From assembly GCA_003988855.1 (NCBI GenBank), contig QYAI01000321.1, positions 1 through 10,331 on the forward strand: 10,331 nt of DNA, read 5' to 3'. The stretch comes from Arachnopeziza araneosa (taxonomy: Eukaryota > Ascomycota > Leotiomycetes > Helotiales > Arachnopezizaceae). Below are positions 1 to 7,335 of the stretch, piece after piece. The first letter of the stretch is position 1. The number at the start of each line of letters is the position of its first letter. A program made the position numbers and the translations under genes. The notes under the pieces were generated by a model. The model was not told the DNA's origin, did not search any database, and saw only the letters and a program-made list of their open reading frames with translations.

Positions 1-19
1 AAGCTGGCACCCCGCTTGG
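1..19. repeat. Left terminal inverted repeat of the pogo-like element
   Basis: The reverse complement, ccaagcggggtgccagctt, matches 2248-2266 at 17 of 19 positions. The two mismatches are C/T and G/A, the kind RIP makes. The repeat lies just after the transposase 3' end, where a terminal repeat is expected. It starts at base 1, so its outer part is probably cut off by the window. Confidence 0.7.
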
Positions 20-55
20 ACCACCACCACCCCCATCAAATAAATCATCATTATT

Positions 56-1064
56 TTATTCTTCAATTGTAATATGAGATAATGTAGAGGCAAGTTGACT
101 AGCTTTATCAGAGTCTTTCTCTTCAATTTCACAATCCCCAGCTTCTATTTGAGCTCTTTTAATAGCCTCAATATTCACAAACTTGGAATTAGAGCTAGTC
201 TTTACCTTCCTTCTTTTTCTAGGCTCTATTTGCATAACTCTTGCTTCTAATTGCTTGATTCGACGCTTATGCTGTGCAATATCAAAGTCTTGTTTATCCC
301 AGGCCTTAGATACTTTCCTGAAAAGTAGTCTAGTTGTTTGAATAGAAGCTTGTCCTAATTAAGACAATTAGAAGATCTCTTGTCTAACATCCTCAAGCTT
401 TTGAAAAGTTGCCATATCAAAATATGACTAGTGTAGTGGGGTTAGGGTGCATGACATTTTTCCGTCATTTCACTAGCGGGAGCACGTGCGTAGGACTCTC
501 TATAAAGAAGGTTCTACAGAGCACCTACATGAACATGGAGACAAGAGGAGGGAAGAATATGAGAATAAGAGAGAGGATAGTTAGTTAGGTTTTTTCATGC
601 GATTGAATTTACGAATGGATTTAGTTTGGGTACAGATGAAGCATTGATCATACGGATTTCATTGATATTCTCTTCTTACCGATACATTGATTTATCTACT
701 TGTTTCTTGTTTGTTGTATACACTAGTTTTTGGATTCATTGCGCGCATACGTTGTTCTTGTTTTTGGTTCTTTGCTCTGGTTGTTCTTCCGAAATATACA
801 TATCGAGAGTCAGCTGGAAACCAACGAGATTCTTATTTTATTGGTTGCTCCTCCTACCCTCGTACACTAGCTAGTATTCTAGTCATGTATAGGATCCTCT
901 GCCTTACGTTTCAGAGCTTGCTCTTCAGAGTTATTATTATTTTCAAGTAATAATCGGCTTATCAGAAGCTTGGCATTATTAGTCAGCTATAGGCCATTAG
1001 CTCTTCACTCAGACTTGATATTTTTTGCTGTAAGGCTATCTAATCTTGCTTTATAATAGCATTG
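56..1064 (-). pseudogene. Transposase C-terminal fragment (pogo/Fot1), split by a solo LTR
   Basis: The fragment begins beside the 833-bp element with YYKARLDSLTAKNIKSE*RANGL*. The expected family motif here is close to 'TAKNIRSGWRATGLWP', so the stops match TGG-to-TGA and TGG-to-TAG. After the solo LTR (432-866) and one copy of its target duplication are removed, it continues through FDMATFQKLEDVRQEIF*LS*, then TTRLLFRKVSKAWDKQ, then RRIKQLEARV and the basic EPRKRRKVKTS, then NIEAIKRAQIEAGD, to a TAA at 56-58. Six premature stops are all RIP-type. The final TAA could itself be a mutated CAA, because glycine-rich reading (DDLFDGGGGGPSG) continues into the terminal repeat. Confidence 0.78.
432..866. 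mobile_element. Solo LTR, 435 bp, with ctag/actag target duplication
   Basis: The segment begins tgtagtgggg and ends ctcgtaca, giving TGTA...TACA termini with an imperfect longer inverted match. It is flanked by ctag at 428-431 and 867-870; the duplication could be read as actag if the shared a is counted. A TATA-like motif, tataaag, lies at 501-507. The insertion interrupts the transposase C-terminal frame, which resumes on the far side. No gag or pol sequence is present, so this is a solo LTR left by LTR-LTR recombination. Short open frames inside it (626-950) are not recognised as genes. Confidence 0.75.
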
Positions 1065-1897
1065 TGTCACGGGTTGGACCTGTAACGGCACAAGCACGAA
1101 CACTGCTGCGAGAAGTATATTGGAGTACCCCGAATGTAGTCTGAATATGTTCCTACTTATAGGCTAGCTACGAAGGAAAAGAAAAAGTTAAAAAGAGAAG
1201 GAACTCTCTCTGGAAGGAAGCTATGTACAATAAAATGAGGGTGGGTCCCCTAACCTCTTCTGAGCCGGTTCCATTCCAAGTCCACCCTGAACCTATTCAG
1301 GGGTCATCACGTGAGCAACAGGACTTGGTAGTCAGGACTTAGGCCTGAGGGCCTAGGCAGAAACCAAGGCAGCATTCGGAGCTGACTTCCTTTGATGGAA
1401 GAGATGAAGATTAGCGAAGCGATCTTCAGAATTATCGACAAGACTATTAATGCAACTATCGATAGAACTATTGATTGACTATTGAAAGAAAACCGTGCGA
1501 CAGGAACGGTGTTGGCTGTTCCTCTCGTACGAAGGATATATGTAGAAAGCTTCAAGCACTTGGTACTCTTCAGCTTTACCTTCTTAAAATACATAAGATT
1601 CATCATTCACGTGTTCTGACCGTGCAATCGTGAACCCTTACAGATCAGAGCTTTTGCTAGACGAGTTATAGAGGCTAAAAAAGACGCTAAACTTTTTGAA
1701 AAACAATAGATAGATAGCTTTATACGACGAAACTTTATTCTTAAGACTAAGAAGCAGTTTTATATTAATTCTACACGTGCTAAGAGTGTGTAATGGTCGC
1801 CTTCTCTGGGTAGCGCTGGGTACTGAGATAGTCACGTTGACGCAATGATATTGTAAGGGTTCACGATTGTCCTGACCACCGGGTCCAACCCGTGACA
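1065..1897 (-). mobile_element. 833-bp inverted-repeat element, probable solo LTR or MITE-like insert
   Basis: The segment opens with tgtcacgggttggacc (1065-1080) and closes with the exact reverse complement (1882-1897). Its ends are TG...CA, as in LTRs, and a minus-strand TATA-like ctataagtagg (about 1152-1162) sits near the 3' end, which favours a minus-strand solo LTR. A 16-bp perfect terminal repeat is long for an LTR, so a non-autonomous DNA element remains possible. No 5-bp duplication is seen: the flanks read cattg and tgatc, sharing only tg directly at the ends. Open frames inside (1307-1606 and 1638-1898, minus) are not recognised. Confidence 0.6.
1625..1869. repeat. Nested 245-bp inverted-repeat unit inside the 833-bp element
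   Basis: An 18-bp arm, caatcgtgaacccttaca (1625-1642), recurs as its exact reverse complement at 1852-1869. It could be a small MITE nested in the larger element, or a structural part of that element. Similar ggtcag words lie on both outer sides (ctgacc at 1617-1622 and 1872-1877), but they are not immediately adjacent to both arms, so no clean target duplication is claimed. Confidence 0.5.
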
Positions 1898-2150
1898 TGA
1901 TCTAAGAATAAGTTAGTTTATAACCTAAGCTCTTTTAAGCTAATATCTAGTTAGTAAGACATTGCTCTTGAACTACTAAAAGCTTCTGCTAAGGCTTATA
2001 AGCTTCTTGCCTTGATATACCTTTACTTATCCGGAGTTGAAGAGTGCCTCGTAATACGCTATATTCTTGCCTTGCCTTTGACTGAGACATGCTATTTGCG
2101 ATCGCATTTAGTGCTCTTTGGACGTCTTCTTCGATATATGCAGGCTTTAT
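1898..2150 (-). pseudogene. Transposase N-terminal fragment (pogo/Fot1, HTH region)
   Basis: Minus-strand translation from about 2150 reads KPAYIEEDVQRALNAIA, then LQLRISKGISRQEAYKP and LTN*ILA*KSLGYKLTYS*I. This resembles the DNA-binding N-terminus of fungal Fot1/pogo transposases (psq-type helix-turn-helix plus the start of the Tc5-type HTH). Four in-frame stops fit CAG-to-TAG, TGG-to-TAG, CAA-to-TAA and CAG-to-TAG. The expected start codon reads ATA (2148-2150), possibly ATG changed by G-to-A. The fragment ends abruptly at the 833-bp inverted-repeat element at 1897. It is non-functional; the family assignment rests on pattern memory rather than a search. Confidence 0.7.
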
Positions 2151-2247
2151 AATAGGTCTAAGACGTGTGTTAAGTTTGAGATGATTTAATCAAAAGGTAG
2201 TTGATATATTTAATATCTAAGTGGTGGGTGGGGAGCTTGGCGGTGAG

Positions 2248-2281
2248 CTAAGCGAGGTGCCAGCTTCAGGGGGGTGCCAGC
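2248..2281. repeat. Right terminal inverted repeat with an internal direct repeat
   Basis: Positions 2248-2266 (ctaagcgaggtgccagctt) mirror the left end. A second copy of the core, ggggtgccagct, follows at about 2271-2282, so the end appears to carry a tandem sub-repeat. No flanking TA duplication can be tested because the left tip is at the window edge. The true outer boundary is therefore uncertain by some tens of bases. Confidence 0.6.
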
Positions 2282-2400
2282 TACTAGGGGGTCCGACTTA
2301 GAGTTTTCTTTGGGGATATCCACTCTATATTTACCTCTAGACGAGAATGAAAATCTCGCCAGCAAGTTGTGGATGACAGAGATATTTCAGTAGTCCTGAA

Positions 2401-2505
2401 CTAAAGACATTGCGGACAATAAGCACTACTATAAATGCAAGTACTCCCACTTGCGCAAGTCGTTGACCCCATATACCCTGTTCCACTACAATGGCCATAC
2501 TTTGC
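2401..2505 (-). other. CBM1 cellulose-binding module at the GH5 C-terminus
   Basis: The last 35 or so codons read AKYGHCSGTGYMGSTTC, then ASGSTCIYSSAYCPQCL, the pattern of a fungal CBM1 (two disulfides, flat aromatic face). The usual GQCGG is altered to GHCSG, and the usual C-terminal Tyr-Tyr pair reads Tyr-Cys, adding a fifth cysteine to the normal four. The first and one later aromatic residue remain. Binding would probably be weakened. The change is consistent with relaxed constraint on a dying gene. Confidence 0.8.
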
Positions 2506-3369
2506 AATTGTTCCTGACGTACTCGTAGGAGAATAGACAACCACTGTCGACGACATTGTTGGTGTCGAAGACCCTCCTCCACTCCCACCACTCTTCTCAT
2601 TGATCGAATTCGCCATAGCCTTCACAGGCGCATACGAAGATTCATCAACATTAATCCCATTCCCAGCATCCGGACTAGCATATCCACTTGGAAAAGTGGA
2701 TACGAATTGCCAGTACTGGATATTCACATAGATATCATTATACGCACTGTCCATCCACGTATTCGCATCATTATATCTCGCTCTCGTGCTTGTCGTGCCA
2801 AATTCCTCCAGCACAACAGGTTTGCCGATCTGCTGGGCCCAGTGTGCGTATTGATCGATCCATGTGGAGCCCCAGGCATCGGTCTGTCCCCATCCGGCAG
2901 GATAGAGATGGATGGTTCCGTAGTCAGTATCAGGGAGTTTAAGGTTAGAGATCCAGTCTACTCCATAGTACCACCGTAGTCACAGTCGGAGCTATATCCT
3001 GCGTCTGTGCTAAAACAACCTTCATCACCTAGTGTCACCATATGCACAGAGTCAATGCTCTTAATATAGGATGACATAGTAGACACCCAGGAGGTAATCA
3101 TAGCCGAATTACATGCAGAGCTTGCACCGCGGTTATCATCTTCAGTACAGCGTGGTTCGTTAATTAGCTCCCATGCAAAGATGGTTGGAGAGTTTTTGTA
3201 GCGATTCACAAAGAAAGAGACGTATTTCTTGTACGCGAAAATAATATTTGAGTTGCTGAAAAATGCAAGGCGTTAAAGTGTAATGGATGCTCAGATAATT
3301 TCAATACACTCTCAGATAGTGTCAGGAATGCTCACTCTCGACTCGGGCTTGATCAGCAGCGGCCCAAGT
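2401..3369 (-). pseudogene. GH5 endo-1,4-beta-mannanase with CBM1, 5'-truncated and frameshifted
   Basis: Family GH5 (probably subfamily 7) endo-beta-mannanases are secreted and cut mannan backbones in plant cell walls. The exon 3255-2401 reads SNIIFAYKKYVSFFVNRYK, then FAWELINEPRC (acid/base Glu near 3155), IKSIDSVHMVTLGDEG, WISNLKLPDTDYGTIHLYP, then KPVVLEEFG (nucleophile Glu near 2806). A Gly/Ser-rich linker and a C-terminal CBM1 with its Cys pattern follow, ending CPQCL and TAG. A one-base loss near 2970-2975 breaks the frame (the unshifted frame stops at 2958-2960). An 80-bp intron (3335-3256, GTGAGC...CAG) and a 34-nt upstream exon (3369-3336) are plausible, but the exon does not join in frame with a convincing match. 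The N-terminal half and signal peptide are missing. In CBM1, QCGG reads HCSG and one stacking Tyr reads Cys. Confidence 0.85.
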
Positions 3370-3427
3370 CTGAAAACAGAGATGAAAATACCTATGACAA
3401 CATTGCAATACTAAATTTCCTGTCACA

Positions 3428-3432
3428 CTCTC
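3428..3432. repeat. Target-site duplication (left) of the 190-bp solo LTR
   Basis: ctctc immediately precedes the TGTCGG start of the LTR and matches 3623-3627 exactly. Confidence 0.85.
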
Positions 3433-3622
3433 TGTCGGTTCACGATAAACCTAGGTTATTCGTATTGGCCGGTTTACTCTGGATACTGGACTCCTCACGT
3501 TGTGGAGGGGTCTGTATCGGTGGGTTAAGTTGGCTTGTATTAGAAAGAAGGATGGAGGCAGCTGGAGAACCCTTATGGACTAACTAGGCTCTCGTGCGTG
3601 GCACGTGATTATTGTACCAACA
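3433..3622. mobile_element. Solo LTR, 190 bp, with perfect ctctc target duplication
   Basis: The segment begins tgtcggttcacg and ends gtaccaaca (TG...CA). Identical 5-bp sequences, ctctc, lie at 3428-3432 and 3623-3627, the signature of integrase-mediated insertion. There is no internal retrotransposon sequence, so this is a solo LTR. A second copy lies at 9425-9629. This copy is nearly free of RIP-type changes relative to the other. It sits about 60 bp upstream of the last recognisable piece of the mannanase gene; no mannanase 5' exon was found on its far side. Confidence 0.88.
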
Positions 3623-3627
3623 CTCTC
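3623..3627. repeat. Target-site duplication (right) of the 190-bp solo LTR
   Basis: ctctc immediately follows the CCAACA end of the LTR and matches 3428-3432 exactly. Confidence 0.85.
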
Positions 3628-4573
3628 CATTACTGTAAAAAGTCGGCTTGCGAACCGAGATTGCTGACATCTGGCTTCGAATCTGTGACACTTTGTATAT
3701 CTACCTTCGGGTTGGTCATCGCTGTTGTTATATTTTGGTCATCATTGCGTGTTTTTATTTATCATTCTATATGAATTCAGAAGACTTGTGGGGAGAATAT
3801 TTTCGATTCTACTCATCGACTTTACCTTTCATTTGTTCAGTCATTAATTCAACCATAGTTGAAATACTCGGATCAAATAAAGTAACATTATCTACAGTAC
3901 ATGTTTGTACACGGTAACTTCGCACAAATGGATTGTTTGAGTTGTCCATGTATTTCCCGCAAAGATATGTCTCGGACTTCTTCGGAGGGTTTCTGGGGGG
4001 TTAGTCACCTCAAAGCGTGGCACGCTGACTAACCTCTTCGTGGAACCATGCTGCCCACCAATCAAAATCATTCAAGAGTGGGCTTCTCTTTTTGCGTGAA
4101 AATCCGAGTACAGAGCTCAGATCACCGAGTCTAATGGTCTTTGTGGCTTTTATTGTGACGATTAGCCTTATAGTTAATTATATTTAGGGGCCTTAACTAA
4201 GAATCTACCAGTATTGTTTAAATCGAGGTCCTCATATTCAAACATTGTCAAATCCCCATTTTGTCGTCCAGGTTGGGGGTTCTCCGATGAATTGACAGGA
4301 TGACTTTAGATAGGCGACATGATTGCGAGGATGCGATAATATCCTTCCCATTTGTATCCTATCATGCGCTGCTAAATGAGTGACTGTAGATGAGTAACCG
4401 CATACTACATAAGTACCTTCCACGAATGAATCATCGATTACAAATATGCATATCGTGCCAATGAGCATTTCTCGGGGTACAACGTGATATCCTTGCATTT
4501 GAACCTCTCACTTTGATGTAGAATATCGGGACATACACAAACATACTCTCATCTATCACTTCATACCTTCACC
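3628..4573. other. Intergenic region upstream of the sulfite-oxidase-like gene
   Basis: No convincing gene is seen. Open frames at 3648-3917 (plus) and 4238-4498 (minus) show no recognisable motif. A 9-bp inverted repeat, ggttagtca/tgactaacc (3999-4007 and 4026-4034), could form a hairpin. A CCAAT word lies at 4458-4462, about 110 bp before the downstream start codon, and 4530-4573 is the C/T/A-rich, G-poor kind of leader common before fungal start codons. This part probably holds the promoter and 5' UTR of the gene at 4574. Confidence 0.45.
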
Positions 4574-6427
4574 ATGGATATCCAAGAAAGTGATGCTGCA
4601 CAAGTAAGTGTGCTATGAATCAATTGCTCTCAGCTCTGACATATACCACTTCAGCGTGAAGACGAGTGGAGGCTTGAACAGGGCATGGCCCCAGCCGAGC
4701 TGGCCGTAAGAGATCAATCACGACATGAAGACACGTCCTTGCCTGCCCTGGGGCCTTCCATTGAAGCAAGCACCGACGATCATTCCATGCTGCTGGATTT
4801 TAATCCGGACATTGAATTTGCGGACGAATATCCAGGCTGGATGGGTTACATTGAGTGGGAAAATTACCCTGATAAGAGGACTAAAGCTGCCGCTCTTCTC
4901 GCTCGGCATAAGTTTCCGCCGCCGCCTGAATTCCAGCTCTCGCCAATTCCGGGGACAAATCCGGTGCTGGAAGGTGTAAGATGGAAGATGTGGCACAAAG
5001 CTGTTGGAGGGCGGCTTACCAGCGTTCCAGAAGAGAGCTGGGTAAGAGTGATACAGGAAAAGCATCGTGATATGCTTCATCTTCTGCAGTTCCCGTATAA
5101 CGGAGAGCCCCCTAAGGTAAGATCTCCTTGCTTGAACCTCTATAGCTAGAATATTTACCCAGACAATTGTAGCGACTCGTGACAGCAAAACCAGTTACTC
5201 CCAACTCGCTCCATTTTGTGCGTAATCACGGTGGCATACCGGATATCGACCCGGCTAAATTCTTCCTTAAGCTTGACGGGCTGGTAAAGAATCCCAAAAC
5301 CATCACTCTGGCGGAGTTGCAAAATGAGGAGATATTCCCTCGCCAAAGCAGTCTCGTCACTATTCAGTGCAGTGGCACGCGCCGGATTGAGCAGATCAAT
5401 GAGTACGCCGGAGAAGGCGATGAGTTGATCAATGCCCCATGGGCCGAAGGTGCCATTGGGACAGCGAAATGGACAGGAGTGAGCTTGAAACGAGTTATCA
5501 AGCATTGTGGTGGCTTAATTGACGACGCGAAACATCTTGAGCTTTATGGCGCTGACACGTATTTCAAACATGTTCGTGTGCCGCACATTTAGTAAGAAAA
5601 TCACTGATGATATGTACTAGAACCAATTAATGAACTACGTCGTCTCTGTGCCCGGCTCCAAGGTGAAAGCCAACGAGGTGTTGCTGGCATGGGAGATGAA
5701 CGGTGAGCCACTGCCTAAAATCCATGGCTCTCCTCTTCGCGCTGTGATCTTTGGTTACATCGGCGCACGTTCTGTCAAATGGCTCTACCGTATCAAGGCC
5801 ATATCGCGCCCATCGCACGCACCGGTACAGTCGAAAGAATATCTCTATTTCAATAGTCAAGTGGGCAAACATAACCAGGCTTATACTAAAGGGATTCAAA
5901 TCCAGGAAATGCCAGTCAGCAGCGCTATTATGGAGCCCTGGAATAAGGAGGTCATTATCCATGACGGAGTCATAAAGGTGAAGGGTTGGGCATACAGCGG
6001 CGGCGGGCGCTGGCCAGAGCGTGTTGAGGTCAGTTCAGATGGGGGATTCATATGGTACGATGTCCCGGTAGAGAACCTATCCGAAAAGCGAAAGTATGCT
6101 TGGCGGACGTGGCACATCGAACTTCCTGTGGATGCGGAAGGATGGATAGAGCTCACCGTACGCTGCTGGGATAACTCCCTGAATACACAGCCTACCTTTG
6201 TGCGCAGTGCCTGGAACTGGGGATTGCATGTTACGAGCAGTTGCCACAGGGTCAAAATCTTCAGCGTGAACAAGAGCAAGGCGGCTACGAGACAGAGGAT
6301 GGATGAGTTTGAAAGGAGAGGGATCCCGTTCGCACCAATCACGAGACCAACCGAGTTTAACACCCAGTCCGAAGAAGACTATGATAAATTCTGGAACGAA
6401 AACCCTCCTAGGGATGTTGAGGATTAG
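4574..6427 (+). CDS. Sulfite-oxidase-like molybdopterin oxidoreductase (4 exons)
   Basis: Exons are 4574-4603, 4655-5116, 5173-5571 and 5621-6427, joined by phase-0 introns of 51, 56 and 49 bp (donors GTAAGT, GTAAGA, GTTCGT; acceptors CAG, TAG, TAG), giving 565 residues. ATG 4574 sits in CACCATGG. Residues about 165-390 match the Mo-cofactor domain: FVRNHGGIPDIDP, the cofactor cysteine Cys230 in VTIQCSGTRR, NAPWAEGAIGTAKWTGV, and FGYIGARSVKWL. Residues about 395-515 match the Mo-co dimerisation domain (VKGWAYSGGGRWPERVEVS, then WHIELPVDAEGWIELTVR). The family oxidises sulfite to sulfate or related substrates. There is no cytochrome b5 domain or reductase, and no obvious signal or transit peptide; the first 160 residues are unassigned. 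The substrate is inferred. No damage is seen, unlike the flanking pseudogenes. Confidence 0.9.
4604..4654 (+). other. Intron 1 of the sulfite-oxidase-like gene
   Basis: A 51-bp intron with donor GTAAGT and acceptor TTCAG, and a branch-like ctctgac at 4634-4640. Splicing joins MDIQESDAAQ to REDEWRLEQG in frame and supports the start at 4574 instead of the internal ATG at 4685. Confidence 0.75.
5117..5172 (+). other. Intron 2 of the sulfite-oxidase-like gene
   Basis: A 56-bp phase-0 intron (GTAAGA...TTGTAG) joins NGEPPK to RLVTAKPVTPNSLHF. An in-frame stop inside it (TAG, 5147-5149) means it must be removed to reach the Mo-cofactor domain. Confidence 0.85.
5572..5620 (+). other. Intron 3 of the sulfite-oxidase-like gene
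   Basis: A 49-bp phase-0 intron with the less common donor GTTCGT and acceptor ACTAG. Joining gives ADTYFKH-NQLMNYVVSV, which keeps the expected spacing of this conserved strand. A nearer GTAAGA at 5592 would leave only 29 bp and is less likely. Confidence 0.75.
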
Positions 6428-7335
6428 TCCATTACATAATTTAGTGAGCGTACGGGACTCTCATTCATGTTCCAGCAAAGATGGTAGAATTATAAGAGTC
6501 TTGTCAATATGGGGCGAAGGGCCATTTTCTTAAGTATTAGCCGGCACTAGAAGTAGAAGGCCGGCCACCTTGAGTAGATAAATAAATTGTTGAGCTGCTT
6601 TGACTACTCTTGTATTCTTTTAGACCTGGTTACCGTCTATCGAGATCAAATTACGCCAGCAATTGAATTCCGGATCGAGTCCTGAGAAAACAGCCCTCAT
6701 CAATGAGGTATCTGATTTTCGCATAAATGTAGAGACTTTACGAGCAATTTGCACTCACCCTGTGCGGACGCAACCTAGGTAACGTCGTTGAGAGCAGTCC
6801 ATCTCTTCCCGCATGTAGCATTTAGTAATTTTCTCATTTAACTTAAGCTTGCTCACCTATACCTCAAGCTAGTCAGCAGCAGCTTACGTGTAGTGAGAGA
6901 AACGGAAATACCATGAGAACATTACTGTATGGTTTTACCTTCTGCAGCCTTAGAGTATGGCATTCTCTGGAGGTCAACAATCGGCGGCTGCCTATTGACA
7001 GTCACACTGATTGTGGCCTTAAGATCTCTTGCTCAGAGCGAGCCGTGTGCTTTGCAACTTGTGGCTTTATTAGTTGATTCGAAAGCGGGTCTAGACTTCG
7101 AGGAGAGTGATCAACTGGTCAATCAAAGGTCAGGTTTCTCAGCCGCTCTGTTTCTCCGATGCAAAAAGAAAAACTCGGGCTGAGCCACCAGTTCTTAAAA
7201 TGGAAAGCTGAAAATGGAACAGGCCCCCACATTTCTGCCTGTCCTAGGATAATAAATCTTGGATTTCCATCATCGCCGTTTGCCAAGCAGACCCATTATT
7301 TTTCATCACACAGGGATAACAGAGTCTGGCGCAAG
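6428..7335 (+). other. Intergenic region between the two intact genes
   Basis: No gene is recognised. It probably contains the 3' UTR of the sulfite-oxidase-like gene (an AATAAA word at 6581-6586) and the promoter and leader of the CFEM-like gene. An open frame at 6929-7183 has a hydrophobic stretch but no recognisable motif or splice context. The palindrome ggccggcc at about 6558-6567 is probably chance. No transposon remnant was recognised here. Confidence 0.4.

Larger units (their letters stand above)
1..2266 (-). mobile_element. Decayed pogo/Fot1-type DNA transposon with nested insertions
   Basis: A Tc1/mariner-superfamily (pogo/Fot1 clade) element read on the minus strand. Both ends carry a 19-bp inverted repeat (1-19 and 2248-2266), and the space between encodes an N-terminal (2150-1898) and a C-terminal (1064-56) piece of the transposase. 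The reading frame is interrupted by an 833-bp inverted-repeat element and a 435-bp solo LTR. The catalytic DDE core is absent, so the copy cannot be autonomous. Seen directly: the repeats, the transposase-like translations and the stops. Inferred: the clade, from the HTH-type N-terminus and the conserved 'SLTAKNI' and 'QLEARV...EPRKRRKV' C-terminal motifs. The left outer tip may lie outside the window. Confidence 0.8.

Noticed and set aside
626..950. Two overlapping plus-strand open frames of 82 and 87 codons
   Set aside because: Both lie inside or across the end of the 435-bp solo LTR and show no motif. They are chance frames in LTR sequence.
1898..2040. Alternative minus frame apparently running through the 833-bp junction into the C-terminal fragment
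   Set aside because: The neighbouring frame gives a clear transposase N-terminus, so the apparent continuity is coincidental and cannot be used to prove a 2-bp target duplication.
3640..3700. Possible tRNA because of a ttcgaatc T-loop-like word
   Set aside because: No acceptor stem, anticodon arm or D arm could be folded around it.
3999..4034. Hairpin ggttagtca...tgactaacc as a possible regulatory RNA or terminator
   Set aside because: Only a 9-bp stem with an 18-base loop in intergenic fungal DNA. No supporting context, so noted only within the intergenic entry.
4238..4498. Minus-strand 86-codon frame, possibly a divergent gene beside the sulfite-oxidase-like gene
   Set aside because: No recognisable domain, signal peptide or splice context, and it occupies the likely promoter. 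Not supported as a gene.
4718..5188. Minus-strand 156-codon frame opposite exon 2 of the sulfite-oxidase-like gene
   Set aside because: It is the antisense shadow of a well supported exon, as are the long minus frames at 5155-5505, 5627-5962 and 5896-6363.
6929..7183. Plus-strand 84-codon frame with a hydrophobic segment before the CFEM-like gene
   Set aside because: No motif and no in-frame link to the CFEM-like exon; probably chance.
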